A stretch of DNA of 64,000 nucleotides from positions 3,782,001 through 3,846,000 of the forward strand of contig JBLDXI010000009.1 of NCBI GenBank assembly GCA_047495785.1, given 5' to 3'. Both the position numbers and the translations under genes were made by a program. Source of the DNA: Lepidodermella squamata. Taxonomy: Eukaryota; Gastrotricha. A model generated the notes under the pieces. The model was not told the origin of the DNA. It saw only the letters and a program-made list of their open reading frames with translations, and made no database searches. Of the stretch, positions 11,684 to 23,093 are shown piece by piece. The stretch's first letter is position 1. Each line of letters starts with the position of its first letter.

Positions 11684-14096
11684 TTACTTTAAGCGGCGCA
11701 CTTTCTTGCCCTTGGCGATCGTTTGCTTCAAGGCTAGGGTTCCCGCGGCTCCCGGCCGGCTTTTCTTCGAGGCAGCGCGACGAATCGGCTTACGGGCTGC
11801 TTTCGCGCCAAGTTTCTTCCGATTCGCAAGAGGCTTGACCTTGTAGATGCGGACTAGCCAGTGCTCACTGGTATAGGCCTCTTCGACATGTTCGAGATTA
11901 AAGTGCTTCATGCCGATTTCAGCGCCTCGGCTGCGATCGTAACCTGGCGGGTGGCGGTAGTCGACCTGCATCTCACCGAATTTCCAATAGCTCAATTTGT
12001 ACATTAAAGATTGCATCATTGTTTTCGAAGCGGTGGAATCGATTCGATATTCACCCTGAGGAGTGAAGTAGTCAGCCTCGCGGATATCAGCCGGGTGTTC
12101 GCCCTCGGCAATTCGGACCATCCACAAGAACTTGTTGATATCGTCACCGGAATAACCAATCAAACCGCCGAAAATGACTAGGACGTAATCGACGTCTAGT
12201 TCGCGCATGATCTTGTAGGAGGCTGACTCGTTGCTGGCCATAGCTTTGCCGACCAGGGCGATGTGAGAATTGTTCCAAGTATTGTTGTCGACAAGTGTTG
12301 TTCGATTACCCATACCTGCTATTTGATAGCCGTAATCCCACCAGGACATAATTCGAGCATCTTCGTGAGTGTTTTGCCACAGCCAGAAGTAAGCCTCGCG
12401 GAAATCGTCGAGAATGTACCGGGAACCGTCGTTGTTATACGAAGCCAAAACGATGCTAGGACTCGAGTATGCAGATGAAGTGACCCAAGTGCAGTGAAGA
12501 GCGAAAAGCAGCAAAGTAATGTTGAGCAGAATAACGATGATGAATTTGAAGTTGACCCCCAAATCAGAATCAGCATCGGCAGATTTCTCAGCAGTAGGAG
12601 CGGCAACACGAGGCGGCTTGCCTGGTTTTGCGTCGTAATAGCGACTAGCCGCAGTCGACTTGTTGCGACGTTCGTTATTTTCGTTCAATTCGGGTGGCCC
12701 AGGATAATCGCGCAGATAAGTGTCGAAAACGTTGCTGAACGCGATCGCCGAAAGAACGCATACGACCGGAGTCAAAGTGAGCATTAGACGAACCATGACA
12801 CCGGCGAAATAGCTCGCAAAAACAGCATACAATACGATAAAGATGCGCTCATCGTTGACGTTGCGAACGCAGAAATACGCACCCGCTGCGAATGTGCATA
12901 CAAGAACATGCAAGTCGAAGAAGAAAGATACCCATGTCGTCGGTTGATGCTCAGAAACTGAGGCAATGATGGGAATGTGAATCTTCGCATAACCAGTATC
13001 CCACAAAGAGTAGAAGCGACCGGTCCACGGGGCAATGTAGCCCATGTAAGTAAGGAGAACAACTCCGGCAAGAATGGCAGAGGCAACACCGAAAGTGGCA
13101 ACAGAGAAAATGGCCGAAAGCTGGATTTCATGGCGACCGATGAGAGCGCGAGCGTATTGAAGGGCGGCATATGCGGTGATCAGCACAAACACACCAGCAG
13201 CGGCCATGTGTTCACTAGTGCGGACTGGCTGGAATCCGATAAATGGAACTTGCATAGCAAACAGAACGGCAAGAACATAGAACGTCGAATAAGCCACGTA
13301 TATTCTCATCGAAAACCTTCCCAACAAGAGAAGAACGAAGACATGAAGGGGGATCAAATTGATGATGAACACATAACCGCCCCAAGCAGCGGCCATGTAA
13401 AGGTAAGACAACGCGGTGAGAGCAGCCCAGAAGACTGATCCGGTCTTGACAGATTTGATCCAAAGGTAGAAAGTGAAAAGCAGAGCAAAAATGGCAATGC
13501 CTTCATTGTCATAAGAACCAGCAACAGATCGTGAAATGTAGCCAGGAACAATGCAGATAAATGCAGCAGCGAACAGACTATTTTAAGTAAAAAATAACAA
13601 TAAAGTGGTTAACTTTGTTGGCTGTTTCTTACCCGGCACCAGTGCTCCATAACTCCTTCGTCAGCAGAAAGGCGGCGATGGCAGTGAGGCCGCTGAAAAG
13701 AGGAGCCAAAAACACACAAATCTCGCGAATGTGAATAGGTATATTAAGCTGGTCGAGAACCCAGTGAATTCCACCAGATGTAATCATAAGACCAGGGTAA
13801 ACAGTGCCACCGACAATACGGCCAAGCGGGTACCATGCTCGGTCATCAAACCAATTGCCGAAGTCATAGAAGCTGTTCTCAACCATGTATTTGGTGGCAC
13901 GGTAATTGAACCACGGATCGAATTCATGGATAACACTCTCGAATCTGATGACAGAGAACAAGCGAGACATAAAGCCAGCAACCCATGACAGAATCAGAAC
14001 TGCCATCGAGATTAAACTTTTCAGACCCTCGGTGCTTCCAAGAAGAGGTGACTCCTTGTAGTCCGAGAAGTCCGAAGCAACATCTGCTGCGGACAT
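11684..14096 (-). CDS. stt-3: Oligosaccharyltransferase catalytic subunit STT3
   Basis: Exons complement(13633-14096) and complement(11684-13577) join in phase 2 to 785 aa. STT3 transfers the lipid-linked oligosaccharide to Asn in N-x-S/T sequons in the ER lumen. Visible hallmarks: the first-loop motif [20 protein letters not shown] (metal-binding Asp), the DNEG motif ([14 protein letters not shown]), about 11-13 membrane helices, and the catalytic WWDYG motif ([13 protein letters not shown]) in the lumenal domain, followed by [16 protein letters not shown]. The C-terminus is a Lys/Arg-rich tail ([19 protein letters not shown]) longer than in STT3A, so the protein resembles STT3B in form. The ATG lies 15 nt after a TTTTTCTAG acceptor. 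It is the first gene of a same-strand run with NEMP1 (528 bp downstream) and RPL23. Confidence 0.96.
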
Positions 14097-14111
14097 TGTA
14101 ATAAGCTTGGC

Positions 14112-14120
14112 CTAGAAAAA
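14112..14120 (-). promoter_or_regulatory. Candidate trans-splice acceptor of STT3
   Basis: The minus strand reads CCTTTTTCTAG, ending 15 nt upstream of the STT3 ATG. Together with similar sites at NEMP1 and RPL23 it fits SL addition; a leader intron would look the same. Confidence 0.4.
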
Positions 14121-15049
14121 GGAAGAGCTTGTAATATGAAGTTGTTCATGATAAAGCATGTCATAGCTCGTTGTGGTCGAGTTACGAAGTTAACCGAGAA
14201 AACGCCAATGTCTCTGGGATAAACAGTTAGCAGCGCTTTACATATTAAACATCTAATATTAAAACTTAGAAACTACTATCACATCGGATTGCTTCACATC
14301 TATTACAGCAGAAGCCAGAAGGGAGAAGGGGTCCAGCGATCGCGGCAGGGATCCTAACCTGCAACAGTTCAACCATTCGCTTTCACGGCGCGCCGCTGAA
14401 AATGCCGGCCGTTGAAGGACCCAAAATCGAAAACATGAAACCACGTTGGTGAAAATTTTTATTCTGAAATAAGTTCTAAAACAATATTCTAAATTTTTCT
14501 AAATTTTATTTAATACGTTTTTTACGACTTGTTTGCTGCATGAAAAATATGCAGTTCGAGTTTCAAGTATGACGTTTGACCTTTTATGTTTGTCGTTCCG
14601 AAGTAGCAGGCTTTTAGGCGCTTGTTAGAAGGCAAGGGACTTCTCCGATACAATTCTAGATTAGATGCAAGTTTGATTCGTTGGACCCGTCTTCAAGCGC
14701 TCAAGGATCGTGCAGCGCAGGTTTAGAGCGGCGCAAAAAGCGCCAAATCCAGGTCAAAATGTCGTAAATGTCGTAAATGATGCACAGATCGAAGTAATTA
14801 CTGAATGAGATTTATCATCCAGGTATAATTCTGGACTTTTCGTGAATTGTATTCCATTCAAACATTCTGTTCATTGGTTTAAAAATCATCTACGCAGGTG
14901 AATTGAACAACCAATTCGGCATCCAATGAAAAAATAAACTTTTGCTGAGAGCTGATGGTCAGGATTCCAATTGAAATATCGTTAGCTTACGTTACCTCAA
15001 ATACCATATACGTTACCAAAGCGAAAACAAATCACATTTGATATCAGGT
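14121..15049. other. Divergent intergenic region STT3 / ankyrin gene
   Basis: The region lies between two genes transcribed away from each other and presumably carries both promoters. A GC-richer block at about 14310-14420 has a short stem resembling a tRNA T-arm but no full cloverleaf. No coding sequence is supported. Confidence 0.4.
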
Positions 15050-15175
15050 TTTGATAAATACCTTATGTTTTATCGCAAACAAAAGCCTACATCTTATCAG
15101 ATCTGCATCGGCGGCTTCTGAGTAGATAAGGACGCCGCTTAGAGCGATAATAGTCACTCTGAGCGTATTTATAAC
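15050..15175 (+). promoter_or_regulatory. GATA-site cluster and TATA-like element before the large ankyrin gene
   Basis: Within 160 bp of the ATG lie TGATAA (15052-15057), CTTATCAG (15093-15100), AGATAAG (15124-15130) and GCGATAA (about 15143-15149), then TATTTATAA (about 15166-15174). In nematodes, clustered TGATAA/TTATCA sites near a start are typical of intestine genes driven by ELT-2-type GATA factors. Site positions are seen; tissue expression is inference. Confidence 0.45.
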
Positions 15176-15207
15176 CTTTAATAAAGAGCAAAAGTAACTT
15201 ACACGAA

Positions 15208-18200
15208 ATGGTGGACTCACGCGATGTTAATGACATGGACCAACAGACGCTTTTCGCTTACGTCGCAAAAGGAAACGTTGCTAAATTTTCAAAGCTTCTA
15301 GCAAGCATGGATCTTCCTGGCTCAAAGTCTGATGCTTTGTTTTGGAGGGCTGGGACAGACTACGTGATAACAGCAACGATCCCACATCCTACGATTGCAA
15401 AAGCTGACTTTGCGCCATTCAGCCAACTTGTTTTACGAAACCCCACTCTACTAGCCGTAGCAATTTTCCACGATCAGGAAGCAATTGTTCAAGAAATGAT
15501 CAAACTCATAGCGAGCGCATCGGTTGGCGAAAGCGTTTCTGCAGCCATCGACCTAGGCAATGAAGTTTATGAGATGAACGCGAAAGGAGAGGTAGAATGG
15601 CGGGCGTCAGGTGTCTCTCCTTTAATGATCGCATGCATGTTGGGTTAGTTAATGCCACGGTTGATGGATGGATCGATTTTTTGTCTTTGAAACTGTTAGA
15701 TAAGAATAAGATGGCTGATCGGCTTCTTCAGGCGGGAGCCGACCCGAACGCCAAATCAAGCATCAATCGAACGCCGCTACACGAAGCGTGCTTTCAGGGT
15801 AACATTATCACAGCTCAATTATGTGTCTCTCATGGCGCTAGCGTTAATGTTGCCGGTAAGTTTATACCTCCATAATTCTGATATATTTTTAATGGAAAAC
15901 AATCGCAGAGCATGATGGAATTACACCTTTGATGCTGAGCTGTGCTAGGGGCGCAACTGACTTGATGAGGTTTTTGCTGTCGAAAGGCGCAGATACGCGT
16001 CAACTAGATTCAATGGGTCGAAACGCCTTGTTTTACGCGTTGCAAACAGCGCCAATCGAAACGGTTCGACAGGTGGTGATTCTCCGAAACGTTGGCGCAG
16101 GAATTATTTATTTATTTTTTATTCAGCTTATCAAATCCGACAGAAATTGTTACGTCCGAGATTCCGATGGATGCGGTGCTTTTCTCACGGCTTGCAGGAT
16201 GCAACGCTTGGAAATGGTCAAATTTTTTTTAGAAGAAGCCGACCAACTCGGCCTGAGAAACAGCAACGCAAAACCTGAGGCTCTTATCAACGAGCGAGAC
16301 CACACTGGGCGAAATGGCCTCCACATCGCAGCCGAGATAGGCTCAAAAGTGCTGTATAATGAACTCGTGGCCGCTGGTATATCAAATGAGCCTGATAATG
16401 AAGGTCGTTCGGCTCTTATGTTGGCCTGCTTAACCGGCAACGTTGATTTCGTTGAATTTTTGATTGAGCAAAACCCAGCCGGTCTAACCGATCGGCTGCA
16501 TCGCGATTGTAAAGGACGAAATGCGATTTACTATGCAATTACTGCTGGAAGTGTAACTTTGATTGATTACCTGATTGAGCATGGTGTCCCACTTGAGACA
16601 ACGCCTAATGGATTAACCCCATTGATGCAGGCAGCAGGCAAAGGTATTTATAGCTATAGTGCCGTAAAATTACTCACTCAAGTGCAAGGCTTAGAGCATA
16701 GAACAGAAAAATAAGGCCTAATTTGCATTTCGCAGCAGTTTTATTGCTTTTTTCGCGTATTTTTCATATTTTTATGACAAACAGTTATGCATGATTACTA
16801 TACTACACGTTATATTTATGATCACAAGTATGATTATGATAATGATTGCAGGTAAGACGGAGGTAATCAAGTACCTAATGGAACACCGGGCTCATTTCAA
16901 CATCGACATAAATGCTTACGATAGCGACCAATGGAACGCGGCTATGTACGCGGCCTCTGTTGGATGCCTAGAATCACTTGAGGTGCAAAAAAAGCTACTG
17001 CGAAAACACTCATCTATTGTTCTGCTCTGTATTTGTTCCGAACTATTATAGGAACTTGTCGATTCTGGCATAGACTTCAGGCTTACCGCTGACGGTCGGT
17101 CTCTACTAATGGAAAGCGCTTACCACGGCCATGTTGATATGGCGCGTTATGTTTTGGATGAGATGAGGCGCCGGAAAATAGGCGCCAATGATCCGGGCGG
17201 CTGTCGACACTGCGACGACGAAGGCTGGAACGCGGCCATGTACGCCCTAGTGGCCCCGGAGGCAGACGCGAGCATTCATTTGTTGGAACTATTTCAAAAA
17301 TCGGCCGGCGTTAAACCGGTTACAACGAAAGCAGGCGTGACCGCTCTCATGGAAATCGCGATGAAAGGTGATTTATAATTTTTATACTCGGAGTAAAAAT
17401 ATTTCTCGAAATGAATTTTTTTAATGGAGATTTATGAAACTAAATTAATCAATTAATTTCAACTACCCATCGATTTTAGGAAGCGTGGTCATGACTAATT
17501 ACTTGCTGGAAAATTGCGACGACTACTCGCTTGATTTGCTAGCTGTCGATAATGAAGGTGCGAAACCACTTAATTAAAGTGATAATTTTTGAAAAATAAT
17601 TTCCCATCCAAAATTAATGTTACCAGGTGCAAATGCGCTGAGCTACGCTGCACTTGGCGGTTCGGCGTTGGTATTCGACGCAATCCGCGCACGTGGCGTC
17701 CCTTGCGTCTCCGACTCTACCGGCCGCAATGTTTTAATGTTGGCCGCCGCGCGCGGCCACGCCGATTTAGCCGCTCACATCCTAAACAACGCGTCATCGC
17801 TCGGAATCGATATTCACGCAAGTGATAATTCGGGACGGAATGCTATTTTTTACGCATGTACTGGTGGATCAACACCTTTGATTACTCAACTTTTCAACAG
17901 TGGAATCGAACCGATCAAGGATCAATCCGGCCTGACTGCTTTAATGTCTACCGCGGAAAACGGCAATTCCGACCTGGTTTCATGGCTGGTCTTCAACTCA
18001 GACGGCAAGCTAACCCTGGACGATACGGATAACAAAGGCCGAAATATTTTGTTCTACGCGCTTCGTTCACGGAACTTGAAGCTAGTTGAACAGCTGCTTT
18101 TCGACTCAAAATTAACGACAAAATTAGCCGAAATTCCTATCGAAGCTTCTCCGATGATTTGCAAAATTCTGCAGCGACTTCTAGTCTCGAACAACACCAA

Positions 18201-19542
18201 GGGCAACAAATCGGCAAAAAATCATCTGAAAATATTTTTCGAAAAATTTACATCCCTCGACATTCCGTTGAACGCCGTCGACGAGAATGGCCAATCGATT
18301 TATTTTTACCTGTTGCTGGCTGAAAAGCGGGATTTATTGGAGAAATACATAGAATATTACGACGCGAAATCGGCTCAGTTCCACCGACACGGTGTAACAC
18401 TGCTAATGCACTCATGCGCGTCGTCTCTCTACGAAATCGTTCGATTGCTGTTGGATAAATGCCGAGATTTACGAGCCCTATTAGCGGCTGAGGATAAACA
18501 AGGCCGAACTGCGCTGACCTACGCGACAGTTTCACATAACGCCAAAATTGTTCGAGCGTTGATCGAACGCGGCGCGAAGTTGACCGTGGACAAAAACGGC
18601 CATACAGCCGTGACGTACGCAATTCAAGCGAGAAATCTACATTTAGCGCTGCTGATTTTAAACTCGAGTATGGAAGTTCCTAGCGAAGTTGGGACGATGC
18701 GAGATACGGAGGGTAACCAATTGCTGCACTACTGCGCGAGGCATGGCGGAAATTCTCAACTTGTCGAACTTATCATCCACCGAACTAAGGCCGATATCAA
18801 CTCAAGAACAGCTTCCTCAGGTTCTAAAACCGCGTTAATGATAGCTGTAGCGAGTGGAAATGTCGAAATTGTGAAAAGTCTGCTGAAACTTGGCGGTTCC
18901 ATTTCGGCAACTGATAGTGATGGTAAAACTGTTTTGCATCTATTGTTCGAAGCTGCGATCGAGTCGCGTTCCTACGGCAAACGCGGAGTTGAGTTACCTG
19001 TTTTGACCCTCCTGAACCTTTTATTATCCCATTCGACCTCTAAATCTTTGATCAACGAGCAAGATCGAGATGGCAAAACTGCTTTGATGCTAGCTTGTTC
19101 TGGCGGTTACCCTGAAGCGGCTTTCATTTTACTAGAAAATGGCGCGAATTTAGATTTGAAAGACAACAGCAGAAAAACAGCGATTGATCTCGTTGAGGGA
19201 CCGAATTCGCAATTCATCGATCAATTTCGAAGGTTCCTTAACTTGGTTAAACAACCTAGCAAAGTCGCTAGTGAAGTTTTGGATAATTTCAAAAACGATA
19301 TTTTCGAGGCGTTGACTGCTGATAATGTTGATGATAATTCTTCGATGGATCGTGATTCATCTACGGTGGCTGATCTGGTCAAACTGGCTGAGGCGGAGAA
19401 GATGCCTGGTCGCATTAGCGATGACGTACCGTTTCGGCAGATTTGCGCTAAACTAGAGCGCGATAACGATTTTTGGCCCATTGGCGCTGTTTTAAAGTCT
19501 GAATTTTATAAAGCCACATTTTCTAACGAATTGTTTGTTTAA
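15208..19542 (+). CDS. Large multi-ankyrin-repeat protein
   Basis: Eight exons (15208-15643, 15700-15855, 15909-16072, 16127-16643, 16852-16982, 17052-17367, 17480-17557, 17627-19542) join in phase to 1,237 aa. After an approximately 150-residue N-terminal region without repeats, most of the chain is ankyrin repeats of the form NRTPLHEACFQGNIITAQL, NGLTPLMQAAGKG and DGKTALMLACSGGYPEAAFI. Many repeats are degenerate with GRNAIFYA or GRNVLMLA cores, and helix spacing is often longer than 33 residues, suggesting inserts. The last about 110 residues are acidic and repeat-free. There is no signal peptide or membrane segment, so it is probably a cytoplasmic scaffold. Intron 16073-16126 is 54 nt with no in-frame stop, so it may sometimes be retained. 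No named orthologue is recognised. It converges on a second ankyrin gene with 132 bp between stops. Confidence 0.85.
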
Positions 19543-19674
19543 AATAAAAAATTGAATTGAATTTTTAATGGGAAATTTTTATTGCAAATAGTTTGTGATC
19601 AATCAGTTTCAGCTATAATTTTAATATAAAATATCATACGGGCTATTTTCAAATATTATAAATTTTAAAACTAT
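19543..19674. terminator. Shared 3' end zone of two convergent ankyrin genes
   Basis: AATAAA follows the plus-strand stop at 19543-19548. A minus-strand AATAAA (TTTATT at 19578-19583) lies about 30 bp away. Cleavage 10-25 nt beyond each signal would make the two mRNAs overlap by a few bases or nearly touch. Confidence 0.5.
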
Positions 19675-22213
19675 TCAATGATTTTGAGCTATCAGCGAGT
19701 CGGTTCTGATTCTCGGTAGAGCGAAACTGTGCCGCTCATCCTCGTCGCTTTTGTTGCTGGGCTGAGGAATCGGGAAACTGATAACTGAAAAATTCAGCTC
19801 ACTCGAGAAGGTAGTCATTCTCGGAAAGGCGGATCCATCCCGAACGTCGTTAACATTTTCTTTGCTTATGAACAAACTAGGGACACTCACGACAGATGAT
19901 GAGTAAGATTCACTCGAATTGCTCATCGTCTCGATTGGAACTGCCCCGTAGGCGAGTAATAATTTGATGATTTTATGCCGCTGGCCGGCTTGTCGGAACG
20001 TGCCAGCTTCAGGTTTCACCATTTTAGCCATCATCATCGCCGTCCAGCCAGAATCGTCTGTCGCGTGAACATCGGCGCCTAACTGAAGTAAACATTCTAC
20101 GGCTCCAGCTTGGAAATTTGAAACAGCTCGGTGCAAAGGCCGCTGGCCATTAACGTGGCTTTGCATGTTTAAAAGAGCACTATTTCGCTCCACCAACACT
20201 CTAAAAATTCATCAAAATTAATTTTCAAACATTTGAAATAATGTTTATTATTTTCATTTAATTAAATTTTATAAATTTGAAATTTTGAAATTTTTGAAAT
20301 TAAATTTGAATTAAAAATATTTCACCTTATTACGCTGGCCTGACCATGAAAAGCGGCTAAATGTATCGGTGTTTGCCAAAAATCAGGGTGTTCCCTGCCT
20401 GATCTCGCCTTGACCACAGCACCATGATCTAGCAATAACCGAACCACCTCCGAATGTCCCTTCACAGCCGCAATATGCAACGCCCGTCGGCCATGCTTCC
20501 CCTTCAAATCAACACTAGCGCCTTTTTCCAGCAAACACCGCACAGCTCCAACTTGCCCAGTGAACGCAGCCAGGTGCAACGGCGTGTTGTGATGGGCGTT
20601 CCTTCGCTCGAGTAAATTATCGAGAATCGGTTTAGGCCAACGTCCAGGCTCTAGGAGGGTCTCAATACTCGCGACCTGGCCGAACCAGGCCGCTAAATGA
20701 AGCGGCGTATTGCCGAAATCGCCTTCGACGGACGTTTTAACAAAGGGATTTGCGCCGTTTTCGAGCAGCAACTTGACACATTCGACTCGACCCTCGGCAC
20801 ATGCATAGTGGAGAGGGCTTCGTGCCCACTGGCCTCTGGCGTTGATAATAGCGCCGAAATGGAGCAGTAAGGCTGCGGTTTGCTTCGAGCCGTACTGACA
20901 GGCGACGTGAAGTGGGGTGTCTGACTGCGAATTATGGCCATTTACAGCCGCGCCAAGTTGAATTAAAGTTTCCGTGGTATCAACCTGGTTGAAACGCCTA
21001 AAAAAATAAAAAAAAAATAAAAATCAATTGAGATATAACAAGTTAAGGGTTCCAGCACTAAATTTGAAGATCTAGCACTAGATTTTCCCAAGGTTTGATT
21101 CTTAGAGTTATTCGCATTTCCTAAAATTCGATTATTTTCATAATGGTTAACCGATAGGTCACCCTATTTTATATTTTATCGGTGTTTCAGAGTTGTCAGA
21201 GTCGGATCGGATCTGAAGCTGTCCGAAACTTCAGACCCGATCCGACCTGATCCGGGTTTAAAACCAGGCACTTTTCTGAGTTTTATTCTCTTCAGGGGAG
21301 GACATTTTGGAGAATTTCAGATCACATACCTATTCACCCAAACCTCGCGGATTTCGGTTTTCTTTCGATTTTCCCACTAAATCATGGTATTTAATGGATA
21401 GATATCGACGTAGGCATTTATAGCTACTCAATGGCCACACCGTATCATAGTCGGGTCTGGTACCGGGATCTGGATCCGACCTGGACCCGGGTCAAACTCG
21501 GGTATGAGCAGTAAGTTTATGAGATATATTTCAGCCTAAATAGCCGATATCGATTCGAAGTAACGATTTTTCCTGATTTTATCTACCGTCGTGGAACCCA
21601 ACTTGGATAATTTTTCTACCTTGTTAATTGTACCTTGCTGAAACATTAAAAAATCCCAGATTAAGGAAGGCATCAGTATCGATCAAGAAAATAAAAATCG
21701 CATTAAATCCGAAAATTAAGTCCTGGACTCTTAACTGTTGCAATGAACCCATGAAAAACAATACATTTAAATAAATTTACGCTGCGTTGTGAAGAGGCAT
21801 GTGTCCATTCGAATCGACTCGATTTATGAGTTTATTCAATGTAGTATCGAGCCCAATTAGCCTGTTAACCGACCAGGTATCGCCAGTTTTTATCGCAGCG
21901 ACTAATTGAGCCATCTAAATTTTCAAAAATTTAATTCAATTTACAGGATATTTAAAAAAAACCAACTCTTTTCTCAGGATTTCGCCGCAATTCTGCGCGA
22001 TCCGTCTTCATTTGCAGATACATCTCGGCCCAAGTTACTCCGCGCTGTTATAATAGTAAAACGTTAAAATAGAATATAAGCCAAGTGTTATTATCGATAA
22101 AAAATGCAGGCAAGGCAGTGCACTATTTGTTTACTCAAGTTGAGAAAACTAATCAGCTAGTACTAAAAGGTGTGAGGACGTACATGAAGTTTTTGGAGAG
22201 GCTGTTCGGCCAT
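19675..22213 (-). CDS. Ankyrin-repeat protein, about 479 aa
   Basis: Five exons, complement(22184-22213, 21967-22044, 21781-21914, 20326-20997, 19675-20200), join in phase to 479 aa. The first two are very small (10 and 26 codons: MAEQPLQKLH, then RGVTWAEMYLQMKTDRAELR) and were found by splice sites and phase. Residues about 38-370 hold nine to ten regular repeats, for example SDTPLHVACQYGSKQTAALL, NTPLHLAAWFGQ and GRRALHIAAVKGHSEVVRLL. The last about 80 residues are Ser-rich with no repeats. Repeats here are close to consensus, unlike the degenerate ones in the neighbouring plus-strand gene, so a recent tandem duplication is unlikely. No death, SOCS-box or kinase domain is visible. Function unknown; probably a protein-binding adaptor. 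If the two leader exons are wrong, translation could begin at MAQLVAAIK (21914). Confidence 0.8.
21188..21500. repeat. Degenerate repeat related to the hAT-like MITE at 39.9 kb
   Basis: The left end reads CAGAGTTGTC followed by GC-rich words such as CCCGATCCGACC and GGACCCGGGTC. The 39892-40202 element begins with the same ten bases and has a similar CCCGACCCG interior. No matching right terminus or target duplication was found, so this is a decayed or partial copy in an intron of the ankyrin gene. Confidence 0.35.
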
Positions 22214-23093
22214 AATTTGTCGGTTTTTCCTCGAATCGATTTGATCTAAAAAGCAGCAGCAATCGCTGGTGCTTCTTGTGATAAAAAATTATTATTTTCT
22301 CGTGTTGATTTAGCTGTGCATCTCTGAAAGCTTGCCAAATTACTTCGAATAGCACGCGTCATAGTTGTTTTTTGCCGACAACCCGGTGATTGTGAGGGGG
22401 CAGGTGCCATCGAATGTTTTAAGAGCGAGATCTTATTAATGTTTCATGCGGTCGGCCGGTATCGACTCTTCCATGGTAACACTTGAGTTTTATTAAAAGG
22501 CCTCGAGCACAAGGCCTTCTAGAAAGATTGAACGCCTTGAAAGATACGGTTCAGCTTAGATATTTAGTCAAGCATATCACGTGATTCCTTAACCACAGAC
22601 AACTTACCGAAACCGCAAAAATTTTGACAATCTTTTCGCCTTGCGTTCATCTAGAAAAATTTCTTGTTACCATCACCTGGTATAGTCTGGAAGATCAGTT
22701 TTCCAGCGTTTTACCAACAAATATAAAAGCATTTCGAAATAATTACACTGATTTAAAAAACTGGTGACTGTCCTATATTTGATGATCCTTGAAAAATCGC
22801 CTGTCCAAAATGTGCCAATAAATTGTTAAAAAATAGTTAAAACATATAATTACACAAATCGCTGAAATGTATGTACTTGGTCAAGGGCTATATATGCGAA
22901 CCATAAATTTATTTTAACCTATTTTGACCGATAAACATAACTAGTGAATGAGTCAACGCAAAGAAAACATTCGAAAAATATTCTGTACACTGGATAATAT
23001 ATCATAAGAGGCAGTCTTATAGGTCAAGAGTAATGTCTCCTGATGTTCCGAAATTCAAATTAGAGAATAGCGTGAAAGGAGTTGACAGAGCAG
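22214..23093. other. Intergenic, nothing supported
   Basis: Sequence between the ankyrin gene start and the 3' end of the astacin-like gene. Short open frames have no exon partners or family resemblance. It presumably contains the ankyrin promoter and the 3' UTR of the astacin-like gene. Confidence 0.4.

Noticed and set aside
14310-14420. tRNA-like stem (GCAGG..CCTGC around a TTAGGATC loop)
   Set aside because: The T-loop does not match TTCRANY, and no acceptor or anticodon stem could be folded; at most an old tRNA-derived SINE fragment.
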